DNA from: Mariniphaga anaerophila
GTDB lineage: Bacteria; Bacteroidota; Bacteroidia; Bacteroidales; Prolixibacteraceae
Assembly (NCBI RefSeq): GCF_900129025.1
Contig: NZ_FQUM01000004.1
Coordinates: 124,001-188,000 of the forward strand
Length of the DNA: 64,000 nucleotides
Reading direction: 5' to 3'
Below, piece after piece: positions 8,734 to 18,627 of the stretch (positions are counted from its first letter, which is position 1; each line of letters begins with the position of its first letter). The position numbers and the translations under genes were made by a program. The notes under the pieces were generated by a model, which had not been told where the DNA came from, did not search any database, and saw only the letters and a list, made by a program, of their open reading frames with translations.

Positions 8734-9513
8734 ATGGCAAAAATCTATTATGTTGGCGATTGGGCAGTGTTAATGGGGCCTGTGTTTGCTGAATCTCCTT
8801 TTAATTACGAATACAAAGGGATTGACATTTTTAACTACGGCGAATGGCTGATGAAAGCATTTCAGTCGTCGAACGAGCACTACGTAAAATCGGTTCCTGC
8901 ATGGGATTTTTACAAAATGGGACCGGGAGAATACGAAAAGGTTTTGGAAGAATTTGATGTGGTTGTTTTTAGCGACATCGAAGCGAAAAATTTTCAACTG
9001 GCCCCCAATTTTTTCGACCGCGACAAAATGGGCAAAGGTATTTTAACCATGCCCGACAGGTGCCGGCTCACCAACGACTGGGTAAAAAGCGGCAAAAGCA
9101 TAATGTTTATGGGAGGCTGGCTCTCCTTCTCCGGAGAAATAGGTAAAGGCGGATGGGGCCGCACCAGGTTAAAAGAAATCATTCCGGTTGAGTGCCTGGA
9201 GACAGATGACCTGGTTGAGAGTACCGAAGGATTTTTCCCGGTGGCCGACAAAAACCGGGAACAAACTTTCGGCAGTATTAATCTGAATGAAATGCCTCCT
9301 ATTTTGGGGTACAATCAAACAAAAGAGCGGGAAGGATTTGACACCATTCTCAGGATAAAAGAAACAGGCGATCCGCTACTTGTTTACGGCGAAATCGAAA
9401 AAGGCAAAGTTCTGGCCTACATGTCTGACCCCGCGCCGCATTGGGGATGCAATTTTGTCTACTGGGAACACTACAATGCATTCTGGCTAAAATGTCTCGA
9501 TTTAATTCTGTAG
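8734..9513 (+). CDS. Glutamine amidotransferase-like protein (DUF1355 type) without nucleophile cysteine
   Basis: A 259-residue cytoplasmic protein of the class I amidotransferase-like fold; it has no signal peptide. The opening MAKIYYVGDWAVLMGP, the GGWLSFSG elbow (about residues 129-136), GGWGRTRLKEIIPVE, and the late AYMSDPAPHWG match the putative glutamine amidotransferase family usually labelled DUF1355. At the nucleophile elbow, where true amidotransferases have Gly-x-Cys-x-Gly, this protein has GGWLSF, so glutaminase activity is unlikely. It resembles the sugar-linked ThuA-like relatives in this respect. It leads a run of plus-strand genes ending in SusC/SusD, which suggests a role in carbohydrate metabolism. 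Actual function unknown. Confidence 0.8.
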   Translation: MAKIYYVGDWAVLMGPVFAESPFNYEYKGIDIFNYGEWLMKAFQSSNEHYVKSVPAWDFYKMGPGEYEKVLEEFDVVVFSDIEAKNFQLAPNFFDRDKMGKGILTMPDRCRLTNDWVKSGKSIMFMGGWLSFSGEIGKGGWGRTRLKEIIPVECLETDDLVESTEGFFPVADKNREQTFGSINLNEMPPILGYNQTKEREGFDTILRIKETGDPLLVYGEIEKGKVLAYMSDPAPHWGCNFVYWEHYNAFWLKCLDLIL

Positions 9514-9627
9514 AAAACAAATCATAATTTAAAAATCAATGAAACGAGCGTGGTAAATAAAAGCCTAATAATTAATACCAAAGCAACTTTCATTAAATGC
9601 CTTTGATAACTTAAATTTTTTAAACAG

Positions 9628-10980
9628 ATGAAAACAGCTCTAAAACTCACCTTTTTCGGATTACTAATCGGCACACTGCTATTTTCGTGCGCCCAGCCCA
9701 AAGAAGTAACACCCGAAACAGCCCTTGAATCGTATATTGAAAACAGTGACAAATCTTTTACGTGGGAACAAAAAGACTCCCACGAGGCCGATGGTGTAAA
9801 AATCTACAACCTGCTGGTTACCTCACAGCAATGGAGAGAATACACCTGGCGGCACCAGGTTGCTGTTATTGTTCCGAACGAAGTAAAATACGACGGGGCT
9901 CTGCTTTTTATTACCGGAGGCAGCAATAAAGATGAAATGCCCAACTGGAAAAAACCGGACGACCGAAACATCAGCGCGCTGAAATTGGTTGCAGAAAGAA
10001 ATAATGCAGTGGTCGCCATTGTTTTTCAGGTGCCCAACCAGCCCCTTTACGGAGATATGACCGAAGACGAACTGATTTCTTACACTTTTCACAATTACAG
10101 AAAAGACAAAGATTTCACCTGGCCACTGCTGTTCCCGATGGTAAAAAGCGCAGTGCGATCAATGGATGCAGTTCAGGCTTTTTCGAAGGAAACACTGAAC
10201 CATAACATCAACCGGTTTGTTGTTTCAGGAGCATCAAAACGGGGCTGGACTACCTGGCTGACAGGAGCGAGTGACTCCCGCGTTGAAGCAATTGCACCAA
10301 TGGTTATTGATATGCTAAACATGCCTAAAAGTATTACTTATCATCTGGACGCCTGGGGAAGTTACAGCATCCAGATTCAGGATTACGTAAACCTTGGCAT
10401 TGCCCAGGATGTAAACACACCCGACGGGCAAGAGCTCGCAACCATGGTCGACCCGTATTCGTACCGAAAAAAGTTGACTATGCCGAAACTCATTTTCAAC
10501 GGAACCAATGATGAATACTGGCCTGCCGATGCAATTAAGCACTACCTCGACGAAATTCCGGGAGAAAACTACCTCCACTATGTGCCAAATGCGGGCCATG
10601 GACTTGGTGACAAAAAACAGGCAATTCAAGCGCTCAGTTCGTTTTTTGCCACAACATTGCAAAAAAAGAAATACCCGGCATGCTCATGGACAATGGAAAA
10701 AGACGGCGAGCAGATTGTATTGAAAATAAAGGCCTCGGGAGACAAGCTCTCCGGCATAGTTTTGTGGACAGCAGACTCTGACGACCGCGATTTCCGCGAC
10801 AACGAATTTGTGAGCGCCCCGCAAAACACAGAGCCGTCTGATGAAATAATCGTTCACGTAAACTATCCCGAATCGGGATTCAGGGCTTTCTACATCGACC
10901 TTCTTTACCCTGACCCAAACGGCGACATGTACTCTGAAAGCACCAGAATGTTTGTTGCCAATGATACCGAAGTACTCTGA
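9628..10980 (+). CDS. PhoPQ-activated pathogenicity-related (PqaA-type) alpha/beta hydrolase lipoprotein
   Basis: A 450-residue predicted lipoprotein; Cys21 follows the lipobox LLFS. The body matches the PhoPQ-activated pathogenicity-related family (PqaA-like), an alpha/beta hydrolase group. The probable catalytic triad is visible: Ser203 in GASKRG, Asp295 in NGTNDEYW, and His324 in NAGHG. The LFITGGSN stretch before them may contribute to the oxyanion hole. A C-terminal beta-rich domain of roughly 110 residues follows the hydrolase core. The gene stands between the amidotransferase-like gene and the PKD lipoprotein/SusCD genes, so it is probably an envelope esterase or peptidase used with locus 1. 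The substrate cannot be told from sequence. Confidence 0.88.
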   Translation: MKTALKLTFFGLLIGTLLFSCAQPKEVTPETALESYIENSDKSFTWEQKDSHEADGVKIYNLLVTSQQWREYTWRHQVAVIVPNEVKYDGALLFITGGSNKDEMPNWKKPDDRNISALKLVAERNNAVVAIVFQVPNQPLYGDMTEDELISYTFHNYRKDKDFTWPLLFPMVKSAVRSMDAVQAFSKETLNHNINRFVVSGASKRGWTTWLTGASDSRVEAIAPMVIDMLNMPKSITYHLDAWGSYSIQIQDYVNLGIAQDVNTPDGQELATMVDPYSYRKKLTMPKLIFNGTNDEYWPADAIKHYLDEIPGENYLHYVPNAGHGLGDKKQAIQALSSFFATTLQKKKYPACSWTMEKDGEQIVLKIKASGDKLSGIVLWTADSDDRDFRDNEFVSAPQNTEPSDEIIVHVNYPESGFRAFYIDLLYPDPNGDMYSESTRMFVANDTEVL

Positions 10981-11078
10981 AAATCAAAAAAACAAATGCT
11001 ATTGACAGCGACAACGTTTAATTACCTTTTTTCAAAATGTATTTGGAATTATTTTAAGTAACTCTAATCTATTGTTTT

Positions 11079-12044
11079 ATGAAAAAAAGTTTGTTTTATC
11101 TCGTATCCGGATTTCTGTTCATCATGGTCATTCTTTTTCCATCTTGTTCAGAAGACGAAACAAGACCTGTCTTTCCGCTTTCGGCTGAAATATTCAACAG
11201 CGTTGTGGGGAAACAGGTAGCTTTTACCGCACTCACCCATAGCGCAGTGAGCTGGGAATGGAATTTTGGCGACGGAAATACCAGTACCGAACAAAACCCG
11301 GTACATGTTTATGAAGAAGGCGGCTATTACATCGCCACATTAACAGCAAAAGACAACGCAGGAAACACTGCTTCCAGCGAAGTAAACTTGGCTATTTCGC
11401 TCCCTCCATACGCGCTACTAACCGGCAACCATACCGCCGATGGATACACCGGAAAAACGTGGAAACTCACGTCGAGTCATAACGGCGCCGGAGATTACCT
11501 GGCCAACGCCGATGCAAATCTGTCTGTAGTGAGCGGGACACCCAAACCGCTTCCCGACGGAATATTTAGTACCCAGTTCAAAATGGGCGATATTTACGAA
11601 GATGAATTCACATTTTATTACGATGGCAGTTACCAGCACGATGTAAAAGAAGATGGCGCTTCTTTTGGCGGGCTTGTATTTGAAATTGCAAGCACAGGGG
11701 GAGCCGGAATTGTAAACATGAACGGGAAAGACTACGGCTTGTGTATTGCAAAGTACACTCCGGAAAGCAATGCCACTTTCACCTTTGCAGAAGATGAAAA
11801 CTTAACAGTATCCTCTGTCTACGGCGCTGGTGGCCAGTTGACATTTAACAACGTAATGACCATCGATTTTCCTAATTCAACTGAGTTTGTCGGGTTCAGG
11901 GATTTTCAACGAAAAGTGATCGTCAACAAAATTACCAACACCCAGATGCAATTGGTTATGTTCATGGCTGCCGGCGATGGTGAAACTGCGCCTGTTGGCA
12001 TAAACACCCACGCCCTTGTACTTAGTTTTGATGCAATTAATTAA
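11079..12044 (+). CDS. PKD-domain surface lipoprotein, probable glycan-binding partner of SusCD
   Basis: A 321-residue lipoprotein: the lipobox ends at Cys23 (FPSC). A single PKD domain covers about residues 30-110 (core WEWNFGDG, then NPVHVYEEGGYY). The remaining 210 residues form an unrecognised beta-rich domain, starting near GKTWKLTSSHNG. It is the gene immediately before SusC, with 22 bases between its stop and the SusC ATG, so they are one operon. Many Bacteroidota loci have a PKD or SusE/F-like surface glycan-binding lipoprotein in this position; that role is inferred. No catalytic motif was seen. Confidence 0.8.
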   Translation: MKKSLFYLVSGFLFIMVILFPSCSEDETRPVFPLSAEIFNSVVGKQVAFTALTHSAVSWEWNFGDGNTSTEQNPVHVYEEGGYYIATLTAKDNAGNTASSEVNLAISLPPYALLTGNHTADGYTGKTWKLTSSHNGAGDYLANADANLSVVSGTPKPLPDGIFSTQFKMGDIYEDEFTFYYDGSYQHDVKEDGASFGGLVFEIASTGGAGIVNMNGKDYGLCIAKYTPESNATFTFAEDENLTVSSVYGAGGQLTFNNVMTIDFPNSTEFVGFRDFQRKVIVNKITNTQMQLVMFMAAGDGETAPVGINTHALVLSFDAIN

Positions 12045-12066
12045 CAACCTGTTTAAATTAATAGAC

Positions 12067-15000
12067 ATGAATATGAAACTTATGCTAAAAAATTCAATAG
12101 GGCGGATTTTCGCTTTTATATTGCTATCGATCATTCTTACCGGTTTGTTTACGGCAAATGTTAACGCCCAGCAAACCATAAAAGTATCAGGAACTGTTAC
12201 ATCGGCGGCAGACGAAACTCCTTTGCCCGGCCTGAGCATTATCGTAAAGGGAACTTCTCTTGGAACAATTACCAATTCAGACGGAAGCTACACCATTAAC
12301 GCACCCGCAGACGGAACCCTGACCTACTCGTTCGTTGGGTTCCAGACACAGGAAGTGGCTATCCAGGGAAGAAGCGTAATAAATGTATCAATGCAGGAAA
12401 GCATTGAAGCACTGGAAGAAGTGGTCGTTACTGCCCTGGGAATAAAACGAGAAGAGAAATCACTCGGTTACTCTGTTGCAAAGGTAGATGGACCTGAATT
12501 TACCCGCGTGGCGCAGGAAAACTTTTTGAACTCCATGTCGGGGAAAGTCGCCGGGGTAACCATCAACCAAACAGGCGGAACGGGATCCACCACAAGCATC
12601 ATTATCCGCGGCGCAAAATCGTTGAGTAACGACAATCAGCCTTTGTACGTAGTTGACGGCGTGCCACTGGCCAGCGGGCTAAACAATGTGGGCGGTTTCG
12701 GCTCCGGCAACCCGGTAGATTACGGGAACTCCATCTCCGACCTCGATCCGGAAAGTATTGAAAGCGTATCTGTGTTGAAAGGGCCCAGCGCTACCGCACT
12801 TTATGGTTCGCGTGCCGGAAACGGCGTTATCATTATTACCACAAAAAGGGCAAGTGGCACAGGGATGAAAGTATCGGTAACATCAAATACCACTTTTGAC
12901 ATTCCGTCTCAGTTTCTGAATGTTCAAAAACAATTTGCAACCGGTTACTTTTCTTACCGCCCGGAAGATGTTGGAGGAGGATACCTGCCCCCGATTCTTG
13001 ACCAAACGGGAATCGGCCCCGAACTAGACAAAGGTTATTGGGCCGTGCAGTGGAATTCTCCACGGGACGCCAACGGAGTTCAGGTTCCAACCGAACTGGT
13101 TTCTTACCCGAATAACGTAAAAAACTTTCTTAACGATTACGCGTACACAACAACCAACGGAGTTGCAATTTCCAACACCTCAGAAGCAATTAACTACAGG
13201 CTGGGATACACCAACATGACCCACCAGGGCTTGATTCCGAACTCCGACCTTAACAGAAATAATTTGTCGTTATCGGCTTCTTCAAAAGTAAAAAAGAACC
13301 TCACGGTAAGTACCACCATTAATTTTGTAAACAGTTTTGCAAATAACCGGCCGGCCGGTAACCGTGGTACAAACCCGTTACAATGGGCTTATTTCACTCC
13401 GCCTTACATCGATATTAATGAATTGCGCGATTACGACATCGGGCAGGGAAATACCATTAAAAAAGTAATTCCGGACAGTGAAAACCCATGGATGCTTGCC
13501 AATGACGTAAACAACAGCTTTAACCGTTATCAGGTGTTTGGAAACGTAATGGCTACCTGGGAAATATCTCCCAAATTCAGCCTGATGGGAAGAATGACAC
13601 TGGATAAAACAGACCAGGTTCGCGAAACAAAAATCGGACTGGGATATTCGGACGAGTCTTTCAACGGAGCTTACGGTATAAGCAACAGCAACAGTCTGGA
13701 GCGCAATATCGACGGGCTTTTCACATACAAAGACAACTCAGAAAATTTCGCATGGAGTTTTTCGGTAGGAGGCAACACGCGCTACGCCAAAGGCTCCAGC
13801 GTGAGCAACTCGTCAAAAAATAGCTCGGGATTAACTGTTCCCAACCTTTTCACCCTCAAAAATATTCCTACCGCAAATTTAGATTACAGTTCTTACAGGT
13901 ATGAATTGGGTGTTAACAGCTTATACGGCATGGCCAACCTCAGTTGGCGGGAAACCATCTATTTAGATATAACAGCCCGTAACGACTGGTCGAGTACATT
14001 ACGCGCAGCCCACCGGTCTTATTTCTACCCATCTGCTTCGCTGAGTATTTTACTTAACGAACTGATGGATTTGGGCAGCACTGTAAATTTACTCAAAATT
14101 CGCGGAGGTATTGCGCAAACCGGTAACGACACGTCGCCGTACAATTTACTTCAAACGTATGGAACCTCGGAGCAATGGGGCGATGCCATTCGCCTGAACA
14201 AACCCGGCTCGCTACTCAACAAAAACCTGAAACCTGAAATGCAGGTTTCGCAGGAATACGGTATTGAAGCCAGGCTTTTTGGAAACCGTCTGAGATTAGA
14301 CGCAACCTATTATACGTTAGACAATAAAGACATGATCTTTAATGTTTCACTGCCTACATCAACAGGATTTAGCGGAACCATTATTAACGCCGGACTGGTG
14401 CAAAGCAAGGGAGTTGAGCTGATGTTGGGAGGAACACCCGTCAAAAACCGCGACTGGTCGCTGGACTTAAACCTGAACTTCACCAAAAATGTAACCCGGA
14501 TTATTGAACTTGCTGATGGGATTCCCTTTGTTACTCTTTGGGATCAGGCACGTGTCAGAAGTATCGGGTACGCAAAAGGGCAGCTTGTTGCCACCGACCA
14601 GTTTGGCAACGATGAAATAGCGGACGGTATTGTTGGCAACCTCTATTCGCGCAAAGTAAATCGGGTAACCGACAAAAACTCCGAATACTACATGTATCCG
14701 TTAATTCCTGATGAAGCGACCGATACGGAGTGGGACGCTGCACCTACGTACTCCAAAATCGGGAACGTTAACCCCAATTTCATTATGGGCCTGCAGTCGA
14801 CACTTTCGTGGAAAAACTTTTCGCTTAATATGACATTCGACTGGAGAAATGGCGGACAATATGTTTCGCAAACCTACCGTTACTTAACAGAAGACATGGC
14901 AACAAACCACTGGTTCGAGAATCTCGTTTATCCGGGAGTATACGATCCTAATAATCCAGGACCAAGTGATGAGCTTCGGGACTGGGTAGTGGCAAATGCC

Positions 15001-15504
15001 GACAAATTGATCTATCCTGAGCGGTTGTATCCTGTGGGTGGCCCCAGCCCGGAGTATGGTGGATTCCCCGAACAATGGAGTGGCACAAAAGTATACGACG
15101 GAACATTTGTTCCGGGTGTTATAGGCAGTTACGATGAAAACGGAAACTTTATACTGGAACGCGAAAATCTCGGAAACCCGGGAACTGTATTCCTGCCTTA
15201 TTCGGTAAGTTATCCGTGGTCAATCGGGCAAGCCAATGTGTTCGATGCTGATTACATTAAACTCAGGGAAATCTCGTTAAGCTACAAAATTCCCCGCCGC
15301 ATCGTACAAAAACTGTATTCAGAAGATATCAATGTTTCCGTCTATAGTCGCAACATCATTCTTTGGACAAAAGATTCCGGTTTCGGGATTGATCCGGAAC
15401 GGGCCTACCAGCCTGACAGCGGCAAACTATTACAAGGACTTGAACGATTTAACGTAAATCCATGGGTAATTCCAATCGGGTTCAAACTCAACTTTACATT
15501 TTAA
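12067..15504 (+). CDS. SusC/RagA-family TonB-dependent outer membrane transporter (locus 1)
   Basis: A TonB-dependent importer of about 1145 residues. After the signal peptide (cleaved near NVNAQ) there is a carboxypeptidase-regulatory-like N-terminal extension (VSGTVTSAADETPLPGLSI to FVGFQTQ). A TonB-box-like segment follows, EEVVVTALGIKREEKSLGY, and then a plug domain containing PLYVVDGVPL and SVLKGPSATALYGSRAGNGV. The C-terminal barrel finishes with phenylalanine, as expected for BamA recognition. I start at ATG 12067, which gives a normal signal peptide; an earlier in-frame ATG at 12016 lies inside the preceding gene. It is paired with the SusD gene 42 bases downstream. Substrate unknown; neighbouring esterase and ceramidase-like genes suggest a decorated glycan or glycolipid-derived sugar. 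Confidence 0.96.
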   Translation: MNMKLMLKNSIGRIFAFILLSIILTGLFTANVNAQQTIKVSGTVTSAADETPLPGLSIIVKGTSLGTITNSDGSYTINAPADGTLTYSFVGFQTQEVAIQGRSVINVSMQESIEALEEVVVTALGIKREEKSLGYSVAKVDGPEFTRVAQENFLNSMSGKVAGVTINQTGGTGSTTSIIIRGAKSLSNDNQPLYVVDGVPLASGLNNVGGFGSGNPVDYGNSISDLDPESIESVSVLKGPSATALYGSRAGNGVIIITTKRASGTGMKVSVTSNTTFDIPSQFLNVQKQFATGYFSYRPEDVGGGYLPPILDQTGIGPELDKGYWAVQWNSPRDANGVQVPTELVSYPNNVKNFLNDYAYTTTNGVAISNTSEAINYRLGYTNMTHQGLIPNSDLNRNNLSLSASSKVKKNLTVSTTINFVNSFANNRPAGNRGTNPLQWAYFTPPYIDINELRDYDIGQGNTIKKVIPDSENPWMLANDVNNSFNRYQVFGNVMATWEISPKFSLMGRMTLDKTDQVRETKIGLGYSDESFNGAYGISNSNSLERNIDGLFTYKDNSENFAWSFSVGGNTRYAKGSSVSNSSKNSSGLTVPNLFTLKNIPTANLDYSSYRYELGVNSLYGMANLSWRETIYLDITARNDWSSTLRAAHRSYFYPSASLSILLNELMDLGSTVNLLKIRGGIAQTGNDTSPYNLLQTYGTSEQWGDAIRLNKPGSLLNKNLKPEMQVSQEYGIEARLFGNRLRLDATYYTLDNKDMIFNVSLPTSTGFSGTIINAGLVQSKGVELMLGGTPVKNRDWSLDLNLNFTKNVTRIIELADGIPFVTLWDQARVRSIGYAKGQLVATDQFGNDEIADGIVGNLYSRKVNRVTDKNSEYYMYPLIPDEATDTEWDAAPTYSKIGNVNPNFIMGLQSTLSWKNFSLNMTFDWRNGGQYVSQTYRYLTEDMATNHWFENLVYPGVYDPNNPGPSDELRDWVVANADKLIYPERLYPVGGPSPEYGGFPEQWSGTKVYDGTFVPGVIGSYDENGNFILERENLGNPGTVFLPYSVSYPWSIGQANVFDADYIKLREISLSYKIPRRIVQKLYSEDINVSVYSRNIILWTKDSGFGIDPERAYQPDSGKLLQGLERFNVNPWVIPIGFKLNFTF

Positions 15505-15546
15505 GTCAATCATTCCGTTATTATCAAAAGAATAAAATTTAAACAA

Positions 15547-17214
15547 ATGAAAAAGTTTAATATAAAATTCATCGCGGTTACACTAAGTATGCTACTGGTG
15601 TTTGGAGCCTGCCATGATCTGGATGAGCTGAATATCAATCCGAACGCTCCGGATCCGGAGGTAACAGATCTTAACCTGCTTATGCCTACTCTCATTATCG
15701 ACTTAGGGCAAACCATTGTCAGCCTTGGCATTGGAGATATTGCCGGCGTAATGCAACACACTCAAAAAACAGGATGGTCGAGCGGTCACAACGATTACGA
15801 CTGGAATGATCCGGGACAAAGCTGGAGCGGCTATTATGGCATTTTACGAAATGCAGATGAGTTCTATAATAAGGCAGTAGAAGGAGAATTAGAATTTCAT
15901 CAGGGTGTTGGACTAACATTGAAAGCTTATGCTTTTGGCCTGATTGCCGACCTTTGGGGAGATGCTCCGTTTACTGAAGCGCTGAAAGCAGAAAGTGGCC
16001 CGGATTTTTACAAACCGGTTTTTAATTCGCAACAGGATATTTACCACGGAATTCTTGCTTACCTCGAAGAAGCCAACACACTCCTGTCGAAAGACAATAG
16101 CGAGTACACAAATGTTATCACCTCGCAGGATGTGTTGTATGCAGGCGACGCTGCCAAGTGGAGAAAATTTGCGAACTCGCTGGCGCTTCGCTATTACATG
16201 AGGTTGCAAGCGAAAGAGCCATCGGTAGCTCAGGAAGGAATCAGCAAAATCGCCGGAGACCCGGGAAAATACCCGCTCATTACCGTAACTGAAGACGAAG
16301 CCAATATTGCTTATTTAGGAACTTCACCGGGTACGTCGTGGCCGATAAATATGGTGTACGATATTAATCCGCAAGGAGAATATATGCGCAGAAAACCCTG
16401 TGCCACATTAGTGGAGGCATTGCAGGCACTGGGAGATCCACGCCTGGGTGTTTGGGCCGAAAAGGTTGAAATTCCGCTGGTTTTGGTTCCCGGCACCGGC
16501 GTTGACAGAATAGTAGATGGCAAACGCGAAATATCGAAAGATGTAGAAGAGGAGTTTTTGGAAAAATGGGAAGGAGAAGATGATCTTTATGTGGATTATG
16601 ACCAGGAATACGTTGGAATTCCTCCCTCCACATTTTCTGCTCAGGCCTACAATTTAACGCCAAACTATACTCAGCAAGCCGCTTATAATCCACACATATC
16701 ACAACTCAGCGAAATGTACAAAGAGGCAAGTGGTTCGTTGCTGCTGATGCGACTTTTGTCAGCAGCAGAAGTAAACTTCATTTTAGCCGAAGCAGCCCTT
16801 TACAGCTGGGTCTCGGGAAACCCCGAAACTTATTATGCCAATGGGATTAAAGAATCGCTTAATGCATGGGAAGTAGGCAACCAGTTTGACAGTTATATCC
16901 AGGGTGCTGCTTACAACGGACTCGAAAGCATTATGCAGCAAAAATGGATTGCCAGTTGGACGGCAGCAGCCGAATCGTGGTTCGACTGGCGCAGAACAGG
17001 CCTACCCGACCTGAAAGCCGGAGTTTCTGCACGGAGAGAAAAACTGCCACTTCGCTTTTACTACAAAATTGATGAGGACCTTTCCACCAACAGGGAAAAT
17101 GCCGAAGCTGCTGTTGCAAAACTGGAACCGACACCATACAAAGGAACCGACCAGACCAACAACAGTGCATGGTCAAAAACATGGTTACTCCAGGGTACAA
17201 ACAAGCCTTATTAA
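15547..17214 (+). CDS. SusD/RagB-family substrate-binding lipoprotein (locus 1)
   Basis: A 555-residue outer-surface lipoprotein, Cys22 after LLVFGA. It belongs to the SusD-like_2 type: DELNINPNAPDPEV near the N-terminus, LIADLWGDAPFTEAL, LYAGDAAKWRKFANSLALRYYMR, and WFDWRRTG near the C-terminus. It lids the barrel of the adjacent SusC protein to capture oligosaccharides. A strong intrinsic terminator follows 17 bases after the stop, which ends the operon that begins at or before the PKD lipoprotein gene. Confidence 0.96.
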   Translation: MKKFNIKFIAVTLSMLLVFGACHDLDELNINPNAPDPEVTDLNLLMPTLIIDLGQTIVSLGIGDIAGVMQHTQKTGWSSGHNDYDWNDPGQSWSGYYGILRNADEFYNKAVEGELEFHQGVGLTLKAYAFGLIADLWGDAPFTEALKAESGPDFYKPVFNSQQDIYHGILAYLEEANTLLSKDNSEYTNVITSQDVLYAGDAAKWRKFANSLALRYYMRLQAKEPSVAQEGISKIAGDPGKYPLITVTEDEANIAYLGTSPGTSWPINMVYDINPQGEYMRRKPCATLVEALQALGDPRLGVWAEKVEIPLVLVPGTGVDRIVDGKREISKDVEEEFLEKWEGEDDLYVDYDQEYVGIPPSTFSAQAYNLTPNYTQQAAYNPHISQLSEMYKEASGSLLLMRLLSAAEVNFILAEAALYSWVSGNPETYYANGIKESLNAWEVGNQFDSYIQGAAYNGLESIMQQKWIASWTAAAESWFDWRRTGLPDLKAGVSARREKLPLRFYYKIDEDLSTNRENAEAAVAKLEPTPYKGTDQTNNSAWSKTWLLQGTNKPY

Positions 17215-17230
17215 TAAACAGCAACATCGA

Positions 17231-17259
17231 AAAAGCAGGCAAAATTGCCTGCTTTTTTT
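17231..17259 (+). terminator. Intrinsic terminator after SusD (locus 1)
   Basis: Twelve-base arms aaaagcaggcaa (17231-17242) and ttgcctgctttt (17245-17256), perfectly complementary, with the stem running directly into a seven-T tract ending at 17259. It is placed 17 bases after the SusD stop and separates the SusCD operon from the ceramidase-like gene. Confidence 0.9.
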
Positions 17260-17358
17260 GATTCAATAACACAGGGAATAACATCACCAATACCAACAAA
17301 TAAACACCAGTTTATTCTTCAATTTTGAATTAAAAATACTCGAAACGAATCCGACAAA

Positions 17359-18627
17359 ATGAAATCAACAGCTATTTTGATTTTTCTCTTTTGCGTTCTC
17401 CCCTTTTCGGTAGTGCATGCACAAACGTTTAAAGTGGGGGCAGCAATGCGGGTAATTACTCCCAAAGAACTACTTCCCATATCAGGAGGAATGGGAGCGC
17501 CGGAACTCCCCACCGGAAAACAGGGCGACTTGTTTGTGCGCGCACTGGTTCTTGAAAACGAAGAAACCCGCACAGCCATAGTTAGTATCGACAACCTTGG
17601 CTGGCCGGCAGTTTTAGGGGAGCGTTCGCGAAAGCTTGTTCCGCACATTCCGCCTGAAAATATTCTTATTGGTGTTACACATACCCACAGCGCGCCAGAT
17701 GCCTACGCTTTTTCAGATGAAAACGGGAATACCGGAGCCGACCTGGATTATCTCGACTGGTGTGTTATTCAGATTGCCGACGCCATAAACGAGGCATTCA
17801 GCAAACTGGAACCGGCGGCTATAAAAACTGCTGTAGGAAAAGCCAACGGGAAAATTGCCTACAACTATTACGCGCCTCAATTATACGACCCGCGGTGTGG
17901 CGTAATTCAGGCCATAGCAACTTCGGGAGAAGAGAAAGGAAAAGTTATAGCAACGCTGGTAAACTATGCCATTCATCCCGAAATTTTGGGAACGAAACAA
18001 AAACTCATCAGCCCGGATTTATGTGGCCCGTTGTACGACAGAATTGAATCGAAAGCAGGTGGAATTGCCCTGTTTCTGAACAGCGCACAAGGAGGAATGG
18101 TAACCGCAGATAACCGTTTGGAAGGCGGCAGGGAAGCCAACAACTGGGACGAATGTATCCGCATTGCGCACCTGCTGGCCGACGAAGCCCTGCGGATTAT
18201 CGAACCGGCTCCCGTTCAAAATAATCCTGAACTCAAATGCTTGTCAAAAACCGTTGAGTTTCCCATCGAATCAAATGAGATGAAAACAGCATTTAAAAAT
18301 TCACCTCTCTTGAAAGTATCCGCCCGCGATGCTGAATTCAATGTGGTTTCGGCACAACTGAACCTGTTAACGATTGGAACGGCTCAAGCGCTGACTATTC
18401 CGGGTGAAGCGCTTCCCAATATTGGGTTCTTCCTGAAACGGAAAATGGCCACCGAACAGCCTTTTCTTTTCGGCCTCACCAACGATGCGCTCGGATACAT
18501 TCTGACCAAAGAAGATTTTAACAGCTTTGAACGATACCGCTACATCAGCAGAACATCGTTGGGCGAAATGACCGGAGAAATACTAGTGCGGGAAGCGATG
18601 CAGATGATTAAAAATCAGTCCGATTAA
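17359..18627 (+). CDS. Neutral/alkaline ceramidase-like hydrolase (N-terminal domain type)
   Basis: A 422-residue exported protein (signal peptide ending VVHAQ) matching the N-terminal domain of neutral/alkaline non-lysosomal ceramidase. Metal-site motifs are present: GVTHTHSAPD (His108, His110) and NYAIHPEIL (His206). In true ceramidases the catalytic serine lies in an Asn-Ala-Gly-Asn-Leu-Ser-Pro type motif. The corresponding stretch here is NSAQGGMVTA (241-250), with no serine at that place. The C-terminal Ig-like domain of ceramidases is missing. It is therefore a relative that keeps the metal site and may cleave another amide or ester. The 3' end overlaps the convergent lipocalin-like gene by 4 bases (TTAA). 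Confidence 0.85.
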   Translation: MKSTAILIFLFCVLPFSVVHAQTFKVGAAMRVITPKELLPISGGMGAPELPTGKQGDLFVRALVLENEETRTAIVSIDNLGWPAVLGERSRKLVPHIPPENILIGVTHTHSAPDAYAFSDENGNTGADLDYLDWCVIQIADAINEAFSKLEPAAIKTAVGKANGKIAYNYYAPQLYDPRCGVIQAIATSGEEKGKVIATLVNYAIHPEILGTKQKLISPDLCGPLYDRIESKAGGIALFLNSAQGGMVTADNRLEGGREANNWDECIRIAHLLADEALRIIEPAPVQNNPELKCLSKTVEFPIESNEMKTAFKNSPLLKVSARDAEFNVVSAQLNLLTIGTAQALTIPGEALPNIGFFLKRKMATEQPFLFGLTNDALGYILTKEDFNSFERYRYISRTSLGEMTGEILVREAMQMIKNQSD

